Positions 33,316 through 40,382 of a stretch of 40,382 nt of DNA are shown here, piece by piece. The position numbers and the translations under genes were made by a program. The stretch covers positions 10,252 through 50,633 of the forward strand of contig NZ_CH724112.1 in the NCBI RefSeq assembly GCF_000153305.1, read 5' to 3'. The DNA comes from Oceanicola granulosus HTCC2516. GTDB lineage: Bacteria > Pseudomonadota > Alphaproteobacteria > Rhodobacterales > Rhodobacteraceae. The notes under the pieces are model-generated. The model was not told where the DNA came from and did not search any database. It was given only the letters and a program-made list of their open reading frames with translations. The stretch's first letter is position 1. Each line of letters starts with the position of its first letter.

Positions 33316-34089
33316 ATGACCCAGACCGACCGATCCGACCGCCTCGCCCTGCCCTACCTGCTGCCGGCGCAGGCGCAGAAGCACGTCACCCACAACGAGG
33401 CGCTGGAGGCGCTCGACGTGCTGGTGCAGCTCGCCGTCGAGGCGGTGGGCACCAGCGCGCCGCCCGCCAGCCCCGCCGCCGGCGAGGCGCACGTGGTGGG
33501 CGCCGGCGCGGGCGGGGCCTGGGCCGGGCAGGACGGGCGGGTGGCGGCCTGGAGCGGGTCGGGCTGGGTGTTCCACGCGCCCCGGCCCGGCTGGCGCGCC
33601 TGGGACAAGGCGACGGCGACGCTGATGATCTGGTCGGGCAGCGCCTGGCTCGCCGCCGCCGGGGCCGCGCCCGAGGCCGGCACGCTCGGCGTCAACACCA
33701 GCGCCGACGCCACCAACCGCCTCGCCGTCGCCGCCCCCGCGACGCTGCTGACCCACGAGGGCGCGGGCCACCGGCTCACGATCAACAAGGCGGCGGCGGG
33801 CGACACCGCGAGCCTGCTGTTCCAGTCCGGCTGGTCGGGGCGCGCCGAGATCGGCCTCGCCGGCACCGACGCGCTCTCGCTCAAGGTCTCCGCCGACGGC
33901 AGCGCCTGGACCACCGCCCTCGCCTTCGACCCCGCCTCCGGCGCCCTGCTCCCCGCCACGCACCCCGCCGCCGCCCTGCCCCCCGCCGCCACCGCCGGCG
34001 CGGGCGCGTGGATCCACGTCGACGGCATCGGCCCCGCCTGGAGCGACGGCACCGCCTGGCGCAGGATGACCGACAACACCGCCCTCTGA
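33316..34089 (+). CDS. DUF2793 domain-containing protein (phage tail/fibre-like)
   Basis: A 257-residue protein. The N-terminus TDRSDRLALPYLLPAQAQKH and VTHNEALEALDVLVQLAVEA is the hallmark of DUF2793, and GAGAGGAWAGQDGRVAAW with VFHAPRPGWRAWDK completes that domain (about 5-105). The rest is a glycine/alanine-rich beta-type region. DUF2793 proteins are found among phage-tail and gene-transfer-agent-like proteins in Rhodobacterales, but no phage genes adjoin this one. The ATG at 33316 has GGAG 9 nt upstream; the ATG at 33301 lacks such a site. It converges with repA, leaving 56 bp. Confidence 0.75.
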   Translation: MTQTDRSDRLALPYLLPAQAQKHVTHNEALEALDVLVQLAVEAVGTSAPPASPAAGEAHVVGAGAGGAWAGQDGRVAAWSGSGWVFHAPRPGWRAWDKATATLMIWSGSAWLAAAGAAPEAGTLGVNTSADATNRLAVAAPATLLTHEGAGHRLTINKAAAGDTASLLFQSGWSGRAEIGLAGTDALSLKVSADGSAWTTALAFDPASGALLPATHPAAALPPAATAGAGAWIHVDGIGPAWSDGTAWRRMTDNTAL

Positions 34090-34145
34090 GCACCGCCCAG
34101 GTCTCTGTTCTTCAAATATCCCCGCCGGAGGCTCCCCGGCCGCCC

Positions 34146-35150
34146 TCAGGCGCGCGCCCGGACCCAGCCGAGGAACGCCTTGTCGGGCGCCGTGAGCCGG
34201 GTGCGGCCGCGGGCCTCCCAGACGCCGCGCCATTCGGCGGCGAGCGCGTGGACGTCGGCGCCGGGCATCAGCGCGCGCGCCGCGTCGAGCGCCTCGGGCG
34301 ACAGCACCGGCCCGCTCGCGGCGCGCGGGCGGCGGGGCTGGACGGCGATCATGTCGCCGCTCTCCTCGGCGAGGCTGTAGTCGGGCAGGTGGTTCTCGGC
34401 GATCATCCGGCGCAGGGCGGCGCGAAACACCCGCACGGGGGCGGTGGAGCCCGACTTCTTGTGCAGCACCGCCACCGAGACCCGCCACAGCGGCTGGCGA
34501 CCGCAATGCTTGCGCGCCAGCTCGTAGATGCGCCGCTCGAGCGGCTTCCTGAGGCGGAAATAGTCCCGGCTCAGCGTCAGCACCGATTTCGCCAGCACCG
34601 CCCGGAACAGCCATTCCGAGAGCGTCACCGTCACGCTCACCATGCGCCCGCCGCGGCTCTTCCTCACGATCTCCCAGCTCTCGATCAGCCCGAAGCCGCG
34701 GGTGGTCTCGACGTCGCCGGTGGCGAGGTTGGTGGTGATGCGGGTGCCGGCCAGCCGCTCGAAGGCCTCGCGCAGGCGCGCGTAGGCATCCCCCGACGTG
34801 TCGCGGTTGGTGGCGACGAGCAGGTCGTGGGCCTTGATCTGCAGCCGGCGCGAGATCGCGCGGCCGGCGTTGACCGCCGCCATCAGCTGGCTGATGCAGT
34901 AGATCAGGATGTCCTTGTCGTGGATCGTCGCGCGGCCCTTCACCGAGGGGATCACCTCGATGTCGGTGCCGTTGTGGCTGTAGGCGAGCACCCGGCGGTC
35001 GGGGCGCGTGGAGAGCGAGAAGATCGGGTGCTCCATGGAGCCGAGATCGTCCTTGGGCGCCGCGTCGAAGAGATCGCAGACGAAGAAGTCCCCCGTCGGG
35101 TGGCGTTCGGGCAAGAGCCCGCCTCCGCCGCTGGTCGCTACCGTGCTCAT
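34146..35150 (-). CDS. repA: Plasmid replication initiator protein A (RPA family)
   Basis: A 334-residue initiator of the alphaproteobacterial RPA family. Characteristic segments are DFFVCDLFDAAPKDDLGSME, HPIFSLSTRP, YSHNGTDIEVIPSVKGRATI, HDKDILIYCISQL and LSRDYFRLRKPLERRIYELA, with ARKHCG following. It binds iterons at its origin and recruits the host helicase. It is transcribed away from the 400-bp origin region that contains a DnaA box and three 22-bp-spaced repeats, with parA/parB on the other side. This organisation is that of RepA-type extrachromosomal replicons in roseobacters. The C-terminal 60 residues are less conserved in look. Confidence 0.92.
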   Translation of the reverse strand: MSTVATSGGGGLLPERHPTGDFFVCDLFDAAPKDDLGSMEHPIFSLSTRPDRRVLAYSHNGTDIEVIPSVKGRATIHDKDILIYCISQLMAAVNAGRAISRRLQIKAHDLLVATNRDTSGDAYARLREAFERLAGTRITTNLATGDVETTRGFGLIESWEIVRKSRGGRMVSVTVTLSEWLFRAVLAKSVLTLSRDYFRLRKPLERRIYELARKHCGRQPLWRVSVAVLHKKSGSTAPVRVFRAALRRMIAENHLPDYSLAEESGDMIAVQPRRPRAASGPVLSPEALDAARALMPGADVHALAAEWRGVWEARGRTRLTAPDKAFLGWVRARA

Positions 35151-35210
35151 CGTCCTGCCTGCCTGGCCTGCCTGCCGCCCCCGTTTCGGGGTTTCAGTGA
35201 CACCCTAGTT

Positions 35211-35219
35211 TTATCCACA
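35211..35219. promoter_or_regulatory. DnaA box
   Basis: TTATCCACA, a perfect match to the strong DnaA-binding 9-mer, 27 bp before the first iteron. Confidence 0.75.
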
Positions 35220-35245
35220 GGGCCGGGTCCAGTTCCGAGTCATGG

Positions 35246-35299
35246 ATCGGAGTCGCGCCAGCGTGGCATCGGAGTCGGTCTATCGGGGGATCGGAGTCG
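35246..35299. repeat. Three origin iterons at 22-bp period
   Basis: ATCGGAGTCG occurs at 35246-35255, 35268-35277 and 35290-35299. The starts are exactly 22 bp apart, two helical turns, so an initiator would bind on one face of the helix. Only the 10-bp core is conserved; the 12-bp spacers differ. Confidence 0.78.
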
Positions 35300-35490
35300 G
35301 GCCCCCTGCCCCGGACCCCAGCGTGGCATGGCCGAAACCGGGCTCGGCGGGGGCCGTAACATACTACTAACGGAATATAACAGCACCGGCCCGGGCAGAC
35401 AGGCGCGCCGCGCCCCGATATGCAGGGGTACACCCGGCCCCAGCCCCCGAATCTGCTGGGGAATGGCGCCCGTGTTGCGGTTTTCCTTCC

Positions 35491-35532
35491 ATGTTCGACG
35501 TTTTGCGGTAGTCTGGCGAAAACGGCGAACAT
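35491..35532. promoter_or_regulatory. Inverted repeat before parA, probable partition operator or centromere
   Basis: ATGTTCGACGTTTT (35491-35504) and AAAACGGCGAACAT (35519-35532) are inverted repeats matching at 13 of 14 positions with a 14-bp spacer. The site ends 17 bp before the parA start, where ParA or ParB autoregulation is usual. Confidence 0.65.
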
Positions 35533-35549
35533 CACGAGAGGCCCCGTCC

Positions 35550-36932
35550 ATGAGCAGCGACGCCCTGCCCCCCTACCTGCGCCTCGATCCCGACCAGGCC
35601 GCCGCCCAGCTCGGCGCGCCGGCGACCACCGCGGGCTTCGGCGCCATCGCGCGGGCCTGCGCGGCGGGGCGCGCCGATCTCGCCAGCCGCGGGCTCGAGG
35701 ACGACGGCGGGCGGCGGCTGCGGCTGTTCTCCACCTGGGAGATCTGCCGCTACCTGATCCCCGTCGCCCAGGGCCACTTCCGCCGGGTGCTCAAGCAGAA
35801 CCCCGACCTGCCCCAGGGCAAGAGCGAGACCGAGGGCGGCGCCAAGTGGTTCACCCTCGACGAGGTGCTGCGGCTGCGCGCCCATTTCGGTGCCGAGGGC
35901 AGCCGCGCCAAGAAATACCTCCCCTACCGTCCCGAGGGGCTGCCGGCCAAGCTCGTGGCGGTGGCCAACTTCAAGGGCGGCGTCGGCAAGACCTCGACCT
36001 GCGCCCACCTGGCGATGTCGGCGGCGCTCGACGGCTACCGGGTGCTGGTGATCGACCTCGACAGCCAGGGCTCGATGACCAGCGTCTTCGGCGGCAAGGT
36101 CGAGGACGAGTGGGAGACGGTGTTCCCGCTCATCGCGCGCCATTACGGCGAGCACCTGCGCCTCGAGAACCGCCGCCGCGCCGACCGGGGCGAGGCGCCC
36201 CAGCCGCTCGACGACACGCTCGGCGACGCGATGGAGATCTCGGCGCGCGACCTCATCAAGACGACCCACTGGCCCAACATCGACCTGATCGGCGCCCAGC
36301 TGAACCTCTACTGGGCGGAGTTCCAGATCCCGGTCTGGCGCATGGCGGCGCGCGGCTGGAAGCTCTGGGACGCGCTCACCGACCGGCTCGCGGCCGACGG
36401 AGTGCTCGACGAGTACGACATCGTCTTCCTCGATACGCCCCCCGCCCTCGGCTACCTCACGATCAACGGGCTGGCGGCGGCCGACATCCTGCTGGTGCCG
36501 CTCGGCGCGTCGTTCCTCGAGTTCGACTCCACCGGCCGCTTCTTCGACATGCTGCACGCCACCTTCGGCTCGATCGAGGAGGGCGAGAACATGGCCGCCC
36601 GCGCGCTCGGGCGCGAGCAGCTCGCCTTCGAGTGGGACGCGGTGCGCGCCGTCGTCACCCGCTTCGACGCCACCCAGCAGGCCGAGCTCGCCTCGCTGAT
36701 GCAGGCCTATCTCGGCCAGACCCTGAGCCCGCACCGGCAGGACTTCACCGCGCTGATCGGCCAGGCCGGCGAGCAGGTGCAGGGCATCTACGAGGCCGAT
36801 TACCGCGATTTCAACCGCGAGACCTATGCCCGCGGCCGCGAAACGTTCGACGCGACCTACGCCGCCTTCAAGACGCTCCTCGTGGGGGCCTGGCGGCGCG
36901 ACGAGACGGCGCGCCGCCAGGCGGCGGAATGA
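35550..36932 (+). CDS. parA: ParA-family partition ATPase
   Basis: A 460-residue deviant Walker ATPase for plasmid segregation. The ATPase domain starts near 133, with VAVANFKGGVGKTSTCAHLA (K142 and K148 in KGGVGKT), DLDSQGSMT as Walker A' and FLDTPPALGYLTING as Walker B. The N-terminal 130 residues include a MerR-like winged helix region (STWEICRYLIPVAQGHFRRV, then LDEVLRLRAHF), typical of type Ia ParA proteins that bind their own operator. The inverted repeat at 35491-35532 is the obvious target. parB follows after 10 bp. Confidence 0.93.
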   Translation: MSSDALPPYLRLDPDQAAAQLGAPATTAGFGAIARACAAGRADLASRGLEDDGGRRLRLFSTWEICRYLIPVAQGHFRRVLKQNPDLPQGKSETEGGAKWFTLDEVLRLRAHFGAEGSRAKKYLPYRPEGLPAKLVAVANFKGGVGKTSTCAHLAMSAALDGYRVLVIDLDSQGSMTSVFGGKVEDEWETVFPLIARHYGEHLRLENRRRADRGEAPQPLDDTLGDAMEISARDLIKTTHWPNIDLIGAQLNLYWAEFQIPVWRMAARGWKLWDALTDRLAADGVLDEYDIVFLDTPPALGYLTINGLAAADILLVPLGASFLEFDSTGRFFDMLHATFGSIEEGENMAARALGREQLAFEWDAVRAVVTRFDATQQAELASLMQAYLGQTLSPHRQDFTALIGQAGEQVQGIYEADYRDFNRETYARGRETFDATYAAFKTLLVGAWRRDETARRQAAE

Positions 36933-36942
36933 GGAGACGAGG

Positions 36943-38001
36943 ATGGCCAAGAGAAAACGTCTGAGCCCCGCGCGGGGCTGGGAGGAGGCCGACGCGGCCG
37001 CCGGGCTCGAGACCAAGGCGATGCCCTTCAGCGCCCCCGCGCCGATCGCCTCGGTGGCCTCCGACGCCTCCGCCTCGGCGGCGCTCTCCGAGCTGACCGA
37101 CGAGCTCGCCCGCGCCCGCGCCGAGGGGCGGATGGTGCTCGAGCTGCCCCTCGAGCGGGTCGTCGCGCGCTACCTGGTGCGCGACCGCATCGCCGTCGAC
37201 GCCGACGAGATGGCGGCCCTCGTCGAGAGCATCCGCGACCGCGGACAGCAGACCCCGATCGAGGTCGCCCGGATCGAGGACGGGGTCTACGGGCTGATCT
37301 CCGGCTGGCGGCGGCTGCAGGCGCTCGAGGAGCTGCACCGCGAGACCGGCGAGGACCGTTTCGCCACCGTGCGCGCCTTCCTGCGCAGCCCCGAAGAGGC
37401 CTCCGACGCCTACCTCGCGATGGTCGAGGAGAACGAGGTCCGGGTCGGGCTGAGCTACTACGAGCGTGCCCGCATCGTCGCCAAGGCGGTCGAGCACGGG
37501 GCCTATCCCAGTCACAAGAAGGCGTTGCAGAGCCTGTTCCGCTCCGCCTCGCGCGCCAAGCGCAGCAAGATCGGCTCCTACCTCGTCATCGTCGGCGCGC
37601 TCGATGCGGTGCTGCGCTACCCGCAGGGGATCGGCGAGCGGCTCGGGCTGCGGCTCGCCAAGGCGCTCGAGGCCGACCCGCGCCTCGGCGCGCGCATCGC
37701 CGAGGCGTTGCGCGCGCGCCCCGCCGGGAGCGCCGAGGCCGAGGCCGCCCGCCTTGCCGCTGCCCTCGCCCCCCCTGCCCCGGCGCCCGCGCCCGCGCGC
37801 GGCATCGGCCCCGGCGAGCGCTGCCGGCTCGCGGGCGACGTCGAACTCGCCGTCGCCGCCGACGGCTCGGTGACGCTCTCGGGCGCCGGCGTCGATGCCG
37901 CCTTCCGCGCCCGCCTGCTGCGCACCTTCGGCGTCGCCGACGACGCCGCGCCCGACGCGCCCGCGTCTACGCCACCAGGCCCGCGCGCTCGCGTTCTGTG
38001 A
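36943..38001 (+). CDS. parB: ParB-family partition protein
   Basis: A 352-residue CTPase-type DNA-binding partner of ParA. The ParB N-domain (about 65-150) has VDADEMAALVESIRDRGQQT, PIEVARIEDG and GLISGWRRLQALEEL, then MVEENEVRVGLSYYERARI, the ENxxR-type box. A helix-turn-helix region follows (about 180-220, SHKKALQSLFRS). The start has GAGGAGACGAGG upstream. The C-terminal 90 residues are alanine/proline-rich, and the last 12 codons overlap the convergent GST gene by 35 bp, so the native C-terminus may have been altered when the GST/regulator pair arrived. The likely parS is the palindrome at 39331-39350. Confidence 0.92.
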   Translation: MAKRKRLSPARGWEEADAAAGLETKAMPFSAPAPIASVASDASASAALSELTDELARARAEGRMVLELPLERVVARYLVRDRIAVDADEMAALVESIRDRGQQTPIEVARIEDGVYGLISGWRRLQALEELHRETGEDRFATVRAFLRSPEEASDAYLAMVEENEVRVGLSYYERARIVAKAVEHGAYPSHKKALQSLFRSASRAKRSKIGSYLVIVGALDAVLRYPQGIGERLGLRLAKALEADPRLGARIAEALRARPAGSAEAEAARLAAALAPPAPAPAPARGIGPGERCRLAGDVELAVAADGSVTLSGAGVDAAFRARLLRTFGVADDAAPDAPASTPPGPRARVL

Positions 38002-38575
38002 CCGCCACCAGCGCCGGGCGCGCCGCGCACCGCGCGATCCACGCCTGCAGCTTCGGCTGTCGCGGCATCGCGTCGGGCAGCCACTGGAACGGGCTCGACA
38101 GCAGCAGGTCGACCGCCGAGTATTCCGCGCCGAGCAGGTAGGGCCCCGCCTCCAGCGCCTCCGACAGACGCGCGAAGACGGCGTCGCGGTCGCGGAACGT
38201 CGCCTGCAGGATCGGGTGTTCGAGCCCGGCCCGGTCGAGCACGAGAACAGGCTCCATCACGCCCTGATAGTAGAACAGCCAGCTCAGGAACGCCCCCCGC
38301 TGCGGATGCCCGACGGGCCGGCCGAGGCCGGCCTCGGGGAACATGTCCGTCAGGTAGGCGATGATCGCCCCGCGCTCGCGCACGTGATCGGCGCCGTGGG
38401 TCAGGTAGGGCACCTTGCCCTCGGGATGGGGATTGCGCGCGTCCGCGCCGCCGCTGCCGTCGGGGCGGGCGACGCCGACCTCGCGCAGGTCGATCCGGTC
38501 GGCGACGCCCAACTCCTCGATCAGGGCGAGGATCGACGTCGAGCGGGAAAAGGGGGCGTGGTAGAGGGTCGGCAT
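37967..38575 (-). CDS. Glutathione S-transferase family protein
   Basis: A 202-residue cytosolic GST. The N-terminal thioredoxin-like domain (1-78) has LYHAPFSRSTSILALIEELG with serines at the usual catalytic position (S9/S11), the cis-proline segment GKVPYLTHG and ERGAIIAYLTDMFPE. The C-terminal helical domain has FLSWLFYYQGVMEPV and YLLGAEYSAVDLLLSSPFQW. It detoxifies electrophiles or performs glutathione-dependent thiol chemistry; the substrate is unknown. It is divergent from the WYL regulator (68 bp gap), a frequent pairing that suggests regulation by it, and converges into the end of parB. Confidence 0.88.
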   Translation of the reverse strand: MPTLYHAPFSRSTSILALIEELGVADRIDLREVGVARPDGSGGADARNPHPEGKVPYLTHGADHVRERGAIIAYLTDMFPEAGLGRPVGHPQRGAFLSWLFYYQGVMEPVLVLDRAGLEHPILQATFRDRDAVFARLSEALEAGPYLLGAEYSAVDLLLSSPFQWLPDAMPRQPKLQAWIARCAARPALVAVTERERAGLVA

Positions 38576-38643
38576 GGCTCTGGCTCCTGCGTTGTGATGA
38601 TGCGCCTTGCCCTAGCCGCCCCCTGCTGACAGATCCCGTCAGC

Positions 38644-39324
38644 ATGGCCCGCACCGACCGCCTCATGCGCCTGATGGACGCGCTGCGCCGCCTGCCCGCC
38701 CCGGTCACCGCCGCGCGGCTGGCGGCGGAGACGGGCGTGTCGCGCCGCCAGCTCTACCGCGACGTCGCCACCCTGCGCGCGGGCGGCGCACTGATCGACG
38801 GCGAGGCCGGGGTCGGCTACCGGCTGACCGAGGACCCGGCGCTGCCGCCGCAGAGCTTCTCGCGGCTCGAGATCGAGGCGCTCGTGCTCGCCGTGGGCGA
38901 GCTGCGCCAGACCGGCGACGCCGCGCTCGAGGACGCCGGCGGCGCCGCCCTCGCCCGCATCATCGCCACCCTCCCCGACGCGCAGTCGCGCCAGGCCCTG
39001 CACACCGTCCTGCGCAGCTTCCGCCCGCCGCGCCCCGCCAGCGCCCGTGTCAGGGTCGATATGGCGCTCCTGCGCCATGCCTGCTGGGAGGAGCTGGCGC
39101 TCGACATCCGCTACCGCGACCGCGCCGACCGGCTCACGGAGCGCGAGATCTGGCCGCTCGGGATCAGCTACTCCGAGCGCGCGCCGATGCTGCTCGCCTG
39201 GTGCTGCCTGCGCCGGGACTGGCGCGTCTTCCACGCGTCGCGCATCGCGCGGGCGAGCCTCAACGGGCGCAGCTTCCGCCCCCGCCGCGTCCCGCTCCTG
39301 CGCGACTACGCGGCCCGGCGCTGA
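38644..39324 (+). CDS. YafY/WYL-type transcriptional regulator
   Basis: A 226-residue regulator. The N-terminal HTH (about 1-60) reads RTDRLMRLMDALRRL, then LAAETGVSRRQLYRDVATLR, followed by the typical GVGYRL. The C-terminal WYL-like part (about 140-226) includes LDIRYRDRADRLTEREIWPL and GISYSERAPMLLAWCCLRRD, with WRVFHASRI. WYL domains sense small ligands or nucleic acid. It is divergent from the GST gene and probably controls it. The ATG at 38644 is the first in frame; no strong ribosome site is seen. Confidence 0.85.
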   Translation: MARTDRLMRLMDALRRLPAPVTAARLAAETGVSRRQLYRDVATLRAGGALIDGEAGVGYRLTEDPALPPQSFSRLEIEALVLAVGELRQTGDAALEDAGGAALARIIATLPDAQSRQALHTVLRSFRPPRPASARVRVDMALLRHACWEELALDIRYRDRADRLTEREIWPLGISYSERAPMLLAWCCLRRDWRVFHASRIARASLNGRSFRPRRVPLLRDYAARR

Positions 39325-39330
39325 AGCCGG

Positions 39331-39350
39331 ATGTTTCGCGCGCGAAACAT
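39331..39350. promoter_or_regulatory. parS-like perfect palindrome
   Basis: ATGTTTCGCGCGCGAAACAT, a 20-bp perfect palindrome in the gap after the WYL regulator, 1.3 kb from parB. Its arms TGTTTC/GAAACA equal those of the canonical ParB site (TGTTTCACGTGAAACA), but the centre is six bases (GCGCGC) instead of four. Binding by the plasmid ParB is inferred. Confidence 0.6.
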
Positions 39351-39361
39351 TTCCGCCGGGT

Positions 39362-39367
39362 TTGACA
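39362..39367 (+). promoter_or_regulatory. Candidate -35 element before the last glycosyltransferase
   Basis: TTGACA in TTTGACAGCCCCCGC, 51 bp before the start codon and resembling the site before gmd at 16339. GACAGG 17 bp later would be a weak -10. Confidence 0.35.
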
Positions 39368-39417
39368 GCCCCCGCGATCCGGGCGACAGGACCGCGACGC
39401 GGGACGGGAGAGCGCAC

Positions 39418-40382
39418 GTGACGACAGGACAGGGGCGGCTGGCCGCCATCGTGGTGACCCACAACCGGCTCGAGAAACTGCAGGCCACCCTGGCGCGGCT
39501 CCTCGCCGAGCCGGCCGAGCGGCTGCACCACGTCGTCGTCGTCGACAACGCCTCCACCGACGCCACCCCCGACTGGCTCGCCGTCCAGAAGGATCCGCGC
39601 CTCGAGGTGCTGCGGCTGGCGAAGAACGGCGGCGGCGCGGGCGGCTTCGAGGCCGGGATGCGCCACGTGGCGGAGCGGTTCGACCCGGACTGGACGCTGG
39701 TGATGGACGACGACGCCCGCCCCGCCGAGGGCGCGCTCGCCGCCTTCCACGGCGCGCCGCGCGACGGCCGCGAGGCCTGGGCGGCGGCGGTCTACTATCC
39801 CGACGGGCGGATCTGCGAGATGAACCAGCCCTGGATCAACCCGTTCTGGCACCGCGAGGCGTTCCTGCGCACGCTCCGCGCGGGCCGCGGCGGCTTCCAT
39901 CTCGGCGCCGAGGCCTACGACGCGCCCGCCCCCACCGAGATCGACGGCGGCTCCTTCGTCGGCCTGTTCCTGTCGCGCCGCGCCCTGGCGCTCGCGGGCT
40001 ACCCCGACGGGCGGCTGTTCATCTACGGCGACGACGTGCTCTACACGCTCGGCCTGACCGCCGCGGGCGGGCGCATCGCGTTCGACCCCGAAATCCGCTT
40101 CGAGCACGATTGCGCCACCCTCGGCACCGGCCCGCAGGTGTTCCGGCCGCTGTGGAAGACCTACTACCATCACCGCAACCTGACGATGGTCTACAAGCGC
40201 GCCGCCGGTCTCTGGTACTGGCCCGCGACGATGGTGTTCCTGCCGAAATGGGTCTCGAAGGTGCGCCACCACGAGGGCAGCCGCGCCGCCTACCTCCGCC
40301 TCCTCGCCCGGGCCGTGCGCGACGGCCTCACCGGCCGCCTCGACCTGACCCACGACGAGGTCGTCGCCCTCGCCGAGCGGTA
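39418..40382 (+). CDS. Family-2 glycosyltransferase (partial, cut by window end)
   Basis: At least 321 residues, open at the window edge. It begins (GTG, with GGGAG 6-7 nt upstream) TTGQGRLAAIVVTHNRLEKL, then VVVVDNASTDATPDWL, NGGGAGGFEAGMRHV, the metal motif LVMDDDARP, EIDGGSFVGLFLSRR and FIYGDDVLYTLGL. This is the pattern of GlfT2/rhamnosyl-type GT2 enzymes. It continues with YYHHRNLTMVYKRA, common in these proteins. It shows that polysaccharide genes lie on both sides of the replication module. It is probably the first gene of another cluster continuing to the right. Confidence 0.85.
   Translation, partial: MTTGQGRLAAIVVTHNRLEKLQATLARLLAEPAERLHHVVVVDNASTDATPDWLAVQKDPRLEVLRLAKNGGGAGGFEAGMRHVAERFDPDWTLVMDDDARPAEGALAAFHGAPRDGREAWAAAVYYPDGRICEMNQPWINPFWHREAFLRTLRAGRGGFHLGAEAYDAPAPTEIDGGSFVGLFLSRRALALAGYPDGRLFIYGDDVLYTLGLTAAGGRIAFDPEIRFEHDCATLGTGPQVFRPLWKTYYHHRNLTMVYKRAAGLWYWPATMVFLPKWVSKVRHHEGSRAAYLRLLARAVRDGLTGRLDLTHDEVVALAER

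Larger units (their letters stand above)
35151..35490. other. Probable replication origin (oriV)
   Basis: Gap between repA and the parA operator. It contains a hairpin CCCCG-TTT-CGGGG (35179-35191), a perfect DnaA box (35211-35219), three iterons (35246-35299), a second direct repeat CCAGCGTGGCAT (35258-35269 and 35318-35329) and an AT-richer stretch around 35357-35387 (TAACATACTACTAACGGAAT) that could be the unwinding element. All expected origin parts are present in one place. Confidence 0.75.

Noticed and set aside
30519-33317. A 932-residue minus-strand open frame opposite the VWD gene
   Set aside because: Composition is His/Gly/Asp/Arg-rich without motifs, typical of antisense frames in GC-rich genes; the plus strand has a signal peptide and VWD motifs.
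36838-36850. CGAAACGTTCG near-palindrome inside parA as a second parS
   Set aside because: Imperfect, lies within coding sequence, and the codons explain it.
1-40382. tRNA, rRNA or riboswitch genes
   Set aside because: I saw no cloverleaf, CCA-ended arms or conserved RNA motif by eye; a covariance-model scan would settle this.

Overview
The window reads as a high-GC alphaproteobacterial replicon, most likely from the Rhodobacterales (Roseobacter/Paracoccus relatives). The reasons are the RPA-family replication initiator next to a ParA/ParB pair, the DUF2793 protein, the IS types, and a GC content near 70% in most genes. RepA-type plasmids of roseobacters are known to carry surface-polysaccharide and biofilm genes, and this window fits that type. 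I infer a plasmid or chromid; the sequence does not prove circularity.

Layout. (1) 1-7118: sugar-nucleotide and export genes. These are phosphomannomutase (-), UDP-glucose dehydrogenase (+), a GntR regulator with two copies of one operator, a CX5R phosphatase, a small orphan protein, a Wza-type export lipoprotein (-) and a UDP-glucuronate 4-epimerase-like enzyme (-). (2) 7143-13252 (-): a tightly coupled operon with a coiled-coil orphan, an FkbM-like/sulfotransferase fusion, a triple methyltransferase and a glycosyltransferase/hexapeptide-acyltransferase fusion. Several stop/start codons overlap as ATGA. (3) 13430-27190 (+): a sulfotransferase/GT2 fusion, a GT2, gmd, four lower-GC genes (two sulfotransferases, a GT-like orphan, a second coiled-coil orphan), fcl, a GT/exostosin-like fusion, a third coiled-coil orphan and a TPR-like/GT2 protein. 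(4) 27204-30520: an insertion-sequence graveyard. It holds an IS30 remnant, an IS5-family element interrupted by an apparently complete IS3 element, and an IS481-like remnant, followed by about 900 bp without a convincing gene but dense in CAACC/GGTTG motifs. (5) 30534-34089: a secreted von Willebrand type D protein, a DUF4087 protein and a DUF2793 protein. (6) 34146-39350: the replication and partition module. It contains repA (-), an origin with a DnaA box, three iterons at 22-bp spacing and an AT-rich stretch, an inverted repeat before parA, parA, parB, and a parS-like 20-bp palindrome beyond a GST/WYL-regulator pair. (7) 39418-end: a GT2 gene cut by the window edge.

How the genes work together. 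Phosphomannomutase, Gmd and Fcl give GDP-L-fucose (the mannose-1-phosphate guanylyltransferase is not in the window). Ugd and the epimerase give UDP-glucuronate and UDP-galacturonate. Several glycosyltransferases, at least five sulfotransferase domains, three or four methyltransferase-like domains and an acyltransferase domain would build and decorate a polymer, and the Wza-like protein would export it. The simplest reading is a plasmid-borne locus for a sulfated, methylated, fucose- and uronate-containing surface polysaccharide.

The least explained element is a family of three divergent paralogues (12359-13252, 21033-22019, 24736-25407). Each has an N-terminal alpha/beta-like block with an invariant Trp, a helical or coiled-coil middle, and a C-terminal S-x-S-[WY]-[RK]-x-T-x-P-[LV]-R tail. 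Each sits in a different sulfation/glycosylation module, and the lower-GC island carries its own copy.
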